A stretch of 18,818 nucleotides of DNA, taken from Syntrophaceae bacterium UBA2192. GTDB lineage: Bacteria > Desulfobacterota > Syntrophia > Syntrophales > UBA2192. The DNA lies in NCBI GenBank assembly GCA_002327315.1, contig DCVI01000117.1, positions 878-19,695 on the forward strand. The letters run 5' to 3'. The position numbers were made by a program, and so were the translations under genes. Under the pieces are notes generated by a model, which was not told the origin of the DNA, did not search any database, and saw only the letters and a list, made by a program, of their open reading frames with translations. Below, piece by piece: positions 1-5,056 of the stretch. Every line of letters begins with the position of its first letter. The first letter of the stretch is position 1.

Positions 1-107
1 CCGCGGCAGCGGGATGAGGCAGCCGCAGGGCCTTGATTGCCTCCGCCAGGGTTGAGATGGATCAAAAGAGAGCATAATGGAACGGTGAGAGATCAGTGGG
101 GTTATCC

Positions 108-812
108 ATGAATAAATCGGATCTGATGAAGATGCTGATAACGAAAGAAAACCTGAGTGAAGCGCAGGCCGCCAGGATCGTGGATTTGATATCCGATCGG
201 GCAGGCGATGCATTGAAAACGGGGGAAGGCGATGTTCCTGACTCTTTGAGATATAGAGTCCTGAAAGCGGCAAAAGGTCGCTGCATGCTCTGTGGAGCGA
301 CCAGCCATGAGCGGCTCTTGAATATTTGCCATATAAAGCCCCCATCTAGGGGTGGAGAGACGCTCTACGAAAATCTTCAGGTTCTATGCGACAAGTGCAG
401 CTCATCGAGATCGGACAGGGACGATTCAGACTTCAGGCCGGGTGCGGATGAAGGGTTCAATAAAGAGTGCATATTCTGCGCAGCATCCAAAGAAAATATC
501 CTGATCGAAAACGATCATGCCTTTGCCATACCCGACAAATACCCCTCCACGGATGGACACACCCTCATCATCCCCAAAAGACATTATGCCAGTTATTTCG
601 ACAGCATACAGGTAGAGCACGATGCCATATACGAGTTGCTGAAAATCCGGGAAAAACAGTTATTGGAAAAGGATCCCCTGATTTCGGGATTCGATATCGG
701 CGTAAATGTGGGGGAGGATGCCGGGCAGAAAGTATTCCATTGCCATATTCATTTGATTCCACGGAGAAAAGGGGATTCCCCCAAATGGGGGGAACGGAGC
801 CAGTCCAGGTAA
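108..812 (+). CDS. HIT-family hydrolase with N-terminal HU-like hairpin and HNH module
   Basis: A 234-residue protein with three recognisable parts. Residues 1-40 (starting MNKSDLMKML, ending ALKTGE) resemble the first two helices of HU/IHF histone-like proteins. Residues about 48-104 form an HNH-type zinc module: CxxC at 59-62, H75 in CHIKP, a GG at 82-83, N89 in ENLQ, and CxxC at 94-97. The position after the last Cys is Ser, where many HNH nucleases have His or Asn. Residues 119-225 are a HIT domain: CIFC at 121-124, GHTLIIPKRH at 150-159 and the catalytic triad H211-x-H213-x-H215. HIT proteins hydrolyse or transfer nucleotidyl groups on substrates such as Ap4A or nucleoside phosphoramidates; the substrate here is unknown. 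ATG108 is preferred over the in-frame GTG at 96 because GTGGGG (96-101) sits at Shine-Dalgarno distance. The HIT call is firm, HNH is good, and HU-like is by eye. Confidence 0.88.
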   Translation: MNKSDLMKMLITKENLSEAQAARIVDLISDRAGDALKTGEGDVPDSLRYRVLKAAKGRCMLCGATSHERLLNICHIKPPSRGGETLYENLQVLCDKCSSSRSDRDDSDFRPGADEGFNKECIFCAASKENILIENDHAFAIPDKYPSTDGHTLIIPKRHYASYFDSIQVEHDAIYELLKIREKQLLEKDPLISGFDIGVNVGEDAGQKVFHCHIHLIPRRKGDSPKWGERSQSR

Positions 813-929
813 GAGCTGAGGGTATCCTGACTTCATGCCACGAAAAGCGAGCCTCGATGCCCTTGGAGTACTGCATCACAACTAAAGTCAGCAATACACA
901 AGAAGATATTTCAGGAAGGTGCGGCGTCG

Positions 930-1754
930 ATGCTTCCCGGACAGATTATCGATTTCCATGTGCATCTGTTTCCCGATGGGTTTTTCGATGCGATCTGGCG
1001 CTATTTCGAAGAACATATGGGTTTGAAGATCCTGTACAAGCACTACTATCGGGAATCTGTCGCGTACTTGAGAGAGAGGGGTGTCGGGCCGATCGTCTAT
1101 TCCAATTACGCTCACAGAAAAGGGGTTGCAAGAGTTCTGAACGACTGGAACGTTCGGGTCCTTGGAGAGATTCCGGATCTGTACTGTTTTGCCGCCTATC
1201 ACCCGGACGATGACGATGCCCTCGTCATGGCAGAGAGGCTCCTTGAACATCCGAAAATCCTGGGGTTCAAACTGCAGCTTGTTGTGCAGCAGTTGTCCCC
1301 CTGTGACAGTCGACTATTTCCGCTGTACGAAATGATTATTGAAAGGAAAAAGAGGGTCCTCCTGCATGTCGGCACGGGACCCGTGCGAGGAAGTGCATTT
1401 GTCGGCGTGACAACCTTCAAGAAACTCCTTCACCGATATCCGGACCTGCCTGCCAACATCCCGCACATGGGCGGCCTGGAATTTGGGGCTTTTCTCGAGC
1501 TACTCGATCATCATCCCGGACTCTACCTGGACACGTCCTATTCTTTTGTGCCGCATGTGCCCTATAAATTCAATCTGGGCAACGATTGTCTCGAACGATA
1601 CAAAGACCGGATCCTCTACGGCTCGGATTTCCCCAATCTGATTCACCCCAGGGAGCAGGAAATCGAGTATCTTCTCAATCTCGATCTCTCCGACGATTTC
1701 TACGCGAAAGTATTCTGGGAGAATGGCTGCAGGCTGATCGGGGCAAGTTATTAG
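930..1754 (+). CDS. amidohydrolase-family TIM-barrel metal-dependent hydrolase
   Basis: A 274-residue protein of the amidohydrolase-2 (COG2159-like) type. It has the N-terminal metal-binding HxH at residues 10-12 (DFHVHLFP), GFK at 112-114 at the end of a central strand, a conserved His in LLHVGTG (146), a second in NIPHMGG (179), and the C-terminal metal-binding Asp in LYGSDFP (233). These fit one strand-end ligand set of the family. Members hydrolyse or decarboxylate carboxylate and amide substrates; the sequence does not show which. No signal peptide, so cytoplasmic. The ATG is preceded by AGGAAGG at 913-919. It follows the HNH/HIT gene after 117 nt on the same strand and is followed by a REP pair, so it is probably the last gene of its transcript. 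Confidence 0.88.
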   Translation: MLPGQIIDFHVHLFPDGFFDAIWRYFEEHMGLKILYKHYYRESVAYLRERGVGPIVYSNYAHRKGVARVLNDWNVRVLGEIPDLYCFAAYHPDDDDALVMAERLLEHPKILGFKLQLVVQQLSPCDSRLFPLYEMIIERKKRVLLHVGTGPVRGSAFVGVTTFKKLLHRYPDLPANIPHMGGLEFGAFLELLDHHPGLYLDTSYSFVPHVPYKFNLGNDCLERYKDRILYGSDFPNLIHPREQEIEYLLNLDLSDDFYAKVFWENGCRLIGASY

Positions 1755-1779
1755 ACAGGCAACAAAATACCGCAATTGC

Positions 1780-1863
1780 GTCATTCCCGCGAAGGCGGGA
1801 ATCCACAAATGACTGGATACCGGATCGGGCCTGTACTCGACATGATCGGGTATCCGGTATGAC
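1780..1863. repeat. REP/BIME-type paired hairpin element
   Basis: Two inverted-repeat halves lie between the stop of the amidohydrolase and the convergent DUF362 gene. The first half has a perfect 8-bp stem, ATTCCCGC (1783-1790) and GCGGGAAT (1795-1802). The second pairs ATACCGGAT (1817-1825) with ATCCGGTAT (1852-1860). The element opens with GTCATTCC and closes with GGTATGAC, so the whole unit is roughly mirror-symmetric. The same architecture recurs at 3524-3578 and 17398-17460. It may act as a transcript 3'-end stabiliser or bidirectional terminator between convergent genes; that role is inference. Confidence 0.8.
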
Positions 1864-1967
1864 ATGGTTGCATTGTTTAGTTGCCGCAGTAATAATGCTC
1901 ATTCAAAGCGTATATGTCTCTCCGAGGCCGTTTCCGGCGCAAGGGATCCGGGGGCCCCATAGGGGCA

Positions 1968-3035
1968 TCATTTCAGGGTAATCGCCTTAGTCGGGCACAT
2001 CTCCTGGCAGCAGAAGCAGGAAATACAGGTATCCGCGTCGACCCGGGGCAGATCCCCGCTCATGGACAGGGCGGAAACGGCGCACACATCGATACAGGTT
2101 TCGCAGCTCGTGCACAGGTCCGGATCGACCTGCGGCCTCAGGAGTGTCCTGGCGTGGATCATCTGCTGCATGGCTTCGTTGCTCAGGTTCGCTTCGCCGC
2201 TCAGCGGAGGAAGCTTGAAGCCGGGTATTTTCTTCAATTCGCCGACCACGTCGATCGTACCGGGATCGTAATCCCCCAGTCCCGCCTGTTTCGCCTTCTG
2301 CAGAAAGCGCAGTCGGCCGGGCTCGCACCCCATCATGGTCGCGATGACGGCATCCATTGCCACGGCGTTGTCCGATGCGAGGATCAGGCCTATCTCCCGG
2401 AGATCCGGGGACGCGGGACCATTGCCTTCCATCCCGACGACGGCATCCACGATGAACAAGTCCGGAACGCGAAGCCTGAAGACGTCCACCAGCAATTCAT
2501 GGAAGCGTTCGGCGTTTCCCGCCGCCTTGTGCAGCTTCGCCTTCTGGGCACCCGGCAGCAGACCGTAGCTGTTCTTGATGGCCCCGGTGATGACGGTCAA
2601 TCCATGGGTCTTGAATTTGGGCAGGCTGATGATGAAATCGGCCTCCATGGCGATCTTCGACACGCTCACGGCCGGCATAAATGCAGGGTTGAAGTCCAGT
2701 TTCACTGAATCGTTGCCTATGTTTTGATAGTACCCCCTGGCTGCCTCCATCAGACCCGTCTTCCGGAAGCAATCCTCGTTGTCCCCGTACCCGAAAAGAC
2801 CGGGATTATCGCCAACGACGATGGAGGCGGGCCTCATGGTCTCGACCTTCTCCACGACGGCACGAAGAACGGCGGGGTGGGTCACAACGCCCTCTTTCGC
2901 TTCGGAGGCCCGGAGCACGTTGGGCTTGATCAATATTTTCCTGTTCTTCAGCACCGGCGGAAACAGCTCGAATACCCGGTCGATCGCCTGCCGGACATTT
3001 TCATACGTCGCAGGGTGAATCATGACTTTTGACAT
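1968..3035 (-). CDS. DUF362 protein with C-terminal double 4Fe-4S ferredoxin domain
   Basis: A 355-residue protein. Residues 1 to about 290 match the DUF362 pattern: ILIKPNVL, an AVVEKVE stretch, VVGDNPG and a later LPKFKTHG segment. The last 50 residues carry two ferredoxin motifs, CTSCETCIDVC and CISCFCCQEMC, each CxxCxxCxxxC and so each able to bind a [4Fe-4S] cluster. Proteins of this architecture are common in anaerobes such as Deltaproteobacteria and methanogens. Their reaction is not established, and the cluster pair suggests electron transfer or a redox-dependent role. The start is supported by AAAGGGG on the minus strand (3046-3052) about ten bases upstream of the ATG. The gene is convergent with the amidohydrolase and divergent from the YwbE gene. 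No signal peptide or membrane segment is seen. Confidence 0.93.
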   Translation of the reverse strand: MSKVMIHPATYENVRQAIDRVFELFPPVLKNRKILIKPNVLRASEAKEGVVTHPAVLRAVVEKVETMRPASIVVGDNPGLFGYGDNEDCFRKTGLMEAARGYYQNIGNDSVKLDFNPAFMPAVSVSKIAMEADFIISLPKFKTHGLTVITGAIKNSYGLLPGAQKAKLHKAAGNAERFHELLVDVFRLRVPDLFIVDAVVGMEGNGPASPDLREIGLILASDNAVAMDAVIATMMGCEPGRLRFLQKAKQAGLGDYDPGTIDVVGELKKIPGFKLPPLSGEANLSNEAMQQMIHARTLLRPQVDPDLCTSCETCIDVCAVSALSMSGDLPRVDADTCISCFCCQEMCPTKAITLK

Positions 3036-3064
3036 TTTTATAACCCCTTTGGTATTGGACGGCC

Positions 3065-3093
3065 ATGGTACCCTGTCGGTGCGACGGTTTCAA
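3065..3093 (-). promoter_or_regulatory. possible sigma-70-type promoter for the DUF362 gene
   Basis: Read on the minus strand, TTGAAA (3088-3093) is followed after 17 bases by TACCAT (3065-3070), giving -35 and -10 matches at a canonical spacing about 30 bases upstream of the DUF362 start codon. The -10 match is weak, so this is a candidate only. Confidence 0.3.
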
Positions 3094-3159
3094 GAATAAA
3101 GCCGATGTCCCGTCCCGACCCTGCCGCTTTTCGATCTTGGGGCGGTCCCGTTATTCTGC

Positions 3160-3187
3160 TTGAATCTCGTGTTGTCGATGGTAGATT
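3160..3187 (+). promoter_or_regulatory. possible promoter for the YwbE-family gene
   Basis: TTGAAT (3160-3165) and TAGATT (3182-3187) are separated by 16 bases, about 60 bases upstream of the start codon at 3247. Each hexamer matches the sigma-70 consensus at only four positions or so. The location in a divergent intergenic region is reasonable but the support is thin. Confidence 0.3.
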
Positions 3188-3246
3188 GAAATCATGCTGT
3201 GAAAAGTTCGTGACGTTACGCGCAGCATCGGTGGGAGGAAACAGGC

Positions 3247-3444
3247 ATGACGGGAAATCATCGCTCCGATATCAAGGTGGGAGCCCGCGTAAAGGTTGTC
3301 CAAAAGCAGGATCAGCGTTCGGGCAGACTGACCGAAGGCATCGTCCGGGATATCCTCACCAAGTCCGGCCTGCATCCTCACGGCATCAAGGTTCGCCTGG
3401 AAAGCGGCATCGTCGGCCGGGTCAAGGAGATCCTGAATGGATAG
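3247..3444 (+). CDS. ywbE: YwbE-family small protein (DUF2196)
   Basis: A 65-residue protein that matches the YwbE family over its full length: an N-terminal IKVGARVKVVQKQDQ stretch, then RLTEGIVRDILT, SGLHPHGIKVRLE and a final GRVKEIL. The family is widespread in bacteria, about this size, and of unknown function; the small beta-rich fold with basic residues would suit RNA or nucleic-acid binding, but that is inference. GGGAGG at 3232-3237 is a good ribosome binding site for the ATG. It stands alone, divergent from the DUF362 gene and followed by about 370 bases of repeats. Confidence 0.9.
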   Translation: MTGNHRSDIKVGARVKVVQKQDQRSGRLTEGIVRDILTKSGLHPHGIKVRLESGIVGRVKEILNG

Positions 3445-3523
3445 TCATTGCCCCGCAGGGACAGGACCCGCCGCAGGATAAATGAACTACACCGAAGCAA
3501 GCTACGGGGTATCAAACCGGAAT

Positions 3524-3578
3524 GTCATGCCCGTGAAAACGGGCATCCATCCTGGATTCCCTCTTTCGAGCGAATGAC
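3524..3578. repeat. REP/BIME-type paired hairpin element
   Basis: Starts GTCATGCCCG and ends GCGAATGAC, with internal CATCCA and TGGATTCC separated by three bases. The first half folds as ATGCCCGT/ACGGGCAT; the second half is degenerate. This is the same outer layout as the elements at 1780-1863 and 17398-17460, in a shorter version. Confidence 0.7.
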
Positions 3579-3737
3579 AAATGAAAATTCCTGGCACCAA
3601 GGGGTCAGGAATTTAGAAACTCAGGGAAGGGATTTTCCCTGTTATTATGCGCGCTACCCCGCAGCAGGCTGCAGGTCGCGTGCAAACGTTTTCGAAGCAA
3701 GCGTCGGGGAGTTTACCCGCAGTGATTAAATTAGATG

Positions 3738-3761
3738 CATTCCCGCCTCCGCGGGAATGAC
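3738..3761. repeat. single REP half-element
   Basis: A perfect 8-bp stem, ATTCCCGC (3739-3746) and GCGGGAAT (3751-3758), with loop CTCC, followed by GAC. It is equivalent to one half of the paired elements elsewhere in the window, and lies about 55 bases upstream of the DUF188 gene start. Confidence 0.75.
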
Positions 3762-3814
3762 GCTCATGCGAAGCGGGCTTCGCGGAATTGCACCCGCAGG
3801 GTTTAAGGAGCAGA

Positions 3815-4282
3815 ATGCGGATCTATATTGATGCCGATGCCTTTCCGAACGTGATCAAGGATGTGTTGATCAGGGCCTCGGTGCGCTTGAACGTGCCCCT
3901 TTGTTTTGTGGCAAATAAGCCCATGCGCTTCGAGGGGCCGGCAAACATTTCCATCATCCAGGTTCCTGAAGGCCCGGATGTGGCCGATAATCATATCGCC
4001 GAGTTCGTGCAACCGGGCGATCTGGTGATTACCGCCGATATCCCCCTTGCCGATCGGGTGGTGACCAGGGGCGCTTTTGCGCTCGACCCCAGGGGCAAAC
4101 TCTATACGCAGGAAAATATCAAGAACAGCCTGGCCATGCGCGGACTGTTTAAAGAGCTGCGGGACGGCGGCATGATGTCGGGCGGCCCGGCGGCATTCGG
4201 CAAGCTGGACCGCCAGACGTTCGCGAACCGGCTGGACAGTTTCCTGACCCGGCATTTGAAGACCGAAAACGGCAAGACGTAA
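3815..4282 (+). CDS. DUF188 / YaiI-YqxD family protein
   Basis: A 155-residue protein. The N-terminal MRIYIDADAFPN is the family hallmark (an acidic DADA motif), followed by IIQVPEGPDVADN, the GDLVITADIPLAD segment and the C-terminal GGPAAFGKLDR. Full length compared with the usual 145-160 residues. The fold belongs to the PIN/NYN-like nuclease superfamily, with conserved Asp residues (DAD near the start, the Asp of TADIPLAD) that could bind a metal; no activity is firmly assigned. ATG3815 is preferred over an upstream in-frame TTG (3788) because AAGGAG (3805-3810) lies just before it and the family alignment begins there. Confidence 0.93.
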   Translation: MRIYIDADAFPNVIKDVLIRASVRLNVPLCFVANKPMRFEGPANISIIQVPEGPDVADNHIAEFVQPGDLVITADIPLADRVVTRGAFALDPRGKLYTQENIKNSLAMRGLFKELRDGGMMSGGPAAFGKLDRQTFANRLDSFLTRHLKTENGKT

Positions 4283-4332
4283 GCGCAGCGGGGTCCTCTT
4301 TACAGGCGGGCATCCGTTTTCAGCGTGAATTA

Positions 4333-4426
4333 CCCCGCCTACAAGGCGGGGCATCTGGAAAGGCAATGAGGGGGATTGCATCCCCCTTGCCCCTGCTCCG
4401 CATTCATCCCCGTCCACAGGACGGGG
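4333..4426. repeat. cluster of three GC-rich hairpins
   Basis: Three stems in a row lie downstream of the DUF188 stop: CCCCGCC/GGCGGGG (4333-4339 with 4345-4351); an imperfect longer one whose arms are GGCAATGAGGGGGAT and ATCCCCCTTGCC (about 4362-4391); and CCCCGTCC/GGACGGGG (4408-4415 with 4419-4426). The first and third resemble the perfect stem at 13704-13727. None is followed by a T-run, so they look like interspersed repeats rather than classical terminators. Confidence 0.65.
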
Positions 4427-4445
4427 TATTCTGCGGGATATTCAT

Positions 4446-4476
4446 AAAAAAAGCTCCCCCGTTTCCGGGGGAGCTT
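4446..4476 (-). terminator. rho-independent terminator of the cold-shock gene
   Basis: On the minus strand, a perfect 11-bp stem (4451-4461 paired with 4466-4476, loop of four) is followed directly by seven Ts (4446-4452 region). It begins about 25 bases after the stop codon of the cold-shock gene, exactly where its transcript should end. Confidence 0.92.
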
Positions 4477-4501
4477 TAATCGGCTGAATGAAGCTCAGGT
4501 C

Positions 4502-4702
4502 TTACAGCTTGCGAACATCCGCTGCAGCCGGGCCCTTGGGGCCTGCGACCACTTCGAAGCTTACCCGGTCACCCTCGGCCAGGGATTTGAAACCCTCTGC
4601 CTGGATGGCGGAATGATGAACGAAAACGTCCTTGCCCCCGTCCTGCTCGATAAAACCAAAACCCTTTGAATCATTGAACCACTTTACTTTTCCTTCAGAC
4701 AT
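4502..4702 (-). CDS. CspA-family cold-shock protein
   Basis: A 66-residue single cold-shock domain, the normal length. RNP1 is KGFGFI (residues 13-18) and RNP2 is VFVHH (26-30), preceded by the typical GKVKWFN. Such proteins bind single-stranded RNA and DNA and melt secondary structure in mRNA. The ATG is preceded by AAAGGAG on the minus strand, about eight bases away. The gene is a single transcription unit, with its own promoter (4882-4910), a leader of about 170 bases and a strong terminator (4446-4476). Which Csp paralogue it corresponds to cannot be decided from the sequence. Confidence 0.97.
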   Translation of the reverse strand: MSEGKVKWFNDSKGFGFIEQDGGKDVFVHHSAIQAEGFKSLAEGDRVSFEVVAGPKGPAAADVRKL

Positions 4703-4786
4703 CTTTACTGCTCCTTTTTCTTGGGTTCCTCCTGGGAACCATTAAATTATGCCGAATCATTCGGCTGGCAGCCTGTTTTTGCGCAC

Positions 4787-4825
4787 AAAAAAACCGCACT
4801 TGCCGTTTCTGCCGGTTTGTGCGGT
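4787..4825 (-). terminator. terminator-like hairpin inside the cold-shock leader
   Basis: Minus strand: ACCGCAC (complement of 4819-4825) pairs with GTGCGGT (complement of 4793-4799), with a second inner pairing around CCGGCAG, and is followed by seven Ts (4787-4793). It lies between the predicted promoter and the cold-shock gene, about 50 bases after the likely transcription start. No gene upstream needs it. It may be an attenuator of the Csp mRNA, or the end of a short independent RNA. Confidence 0.7.
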
Positions 4826-4881
4826 CTACTTTTCTGTACTTTGTTGATTTACAAAAACGCACTGCACTTCAAGTGATATGT

Positions 4882-4910
4882 AATATAAAGCATCTTTTAT
4901 GGAAATGCAA
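4882..4910 (-). promoter_or_regulatory. sigma-70-type promoter of the cold-shock transcript
   Basis: Minus strand: TTGCAT (4905-4910), a 17-base spacer, and TATATT (4882-4887). Both hexamers match consensus well and the spacing is optimal. The predicted start near 4875 gives a leader of about 170 bases, the long structured type known for cold-shock mRNAs. Two more small stems lie in the leader: GCCGAA/TTCGGC at 4751-4765, and GGTTCC/GGAACC at 4724-4740, the latter enclosing an AGGA close to the ribosome binding site. Confidence 0.62.
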
Positions 4911-5056
4911 GGTATATTTTAAGAAAAGAACTTATCCTTTACAAAAGCGGGCATTGCCGATAGGCAGAGGGCGGGAATGCCCCGGGCGGCCTTGAAGGGA
5001 TGGGCCGGACCCGGCGGCGCCCCCGAACGGATAAGCTGAGTTACAGGCGAGACGAT

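Larger units (their letters stand above)
3445..3814. other. 370-base non-coding stretch made of repeats and hairpins
   Basis: No credible gene lies between the YwbE and DUF188 genes; the open frames here are low-complexity read-throughs of the repeats. It holds a REP/BIME pair (3524-3578), a perfect hairpin CAGGGAA/TTCCCTG (3622-3628 with 3635-3641), and a further REP half (3738-3761). It also holds an imperfect long-range inverted repeat between AGCTACGGGGTA (3500-3511) and TACCCCGCAGCAGGCT (3655-3670). The segment AAGGGGTCAGGAATT near 3599-3613 resembles the GGGGTCAG segment near 14263. Confidence 0.6.

Noticed and set aside
1..95. Possible end of a gene at the left edge; the minus strand reads LAEAIKALRLPHPAAA in one frame and the plus strand is open to stops at 34-36 or 53-55.
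   Set aside because: The minus frame has no start codon after its upstream stop, and the plus frames are too short to identify. Nothing can be assigned.
467..1213. A long open frame of about 248 codons crossing from the HNH/HIT gene into the amidohydrolase.
   Set aside because: It is a shadow frame; both real genes in the other frames have clear domains and ribosome binding sites, and this one has neither.
3448..3729. A 93-codon open frame after the YwbE gene.
   Set aside because: It runs through the REP pair and other repeats, and its product has the broken basic composition of translated repeat (HARENGHPSWIPSF is translated REP).
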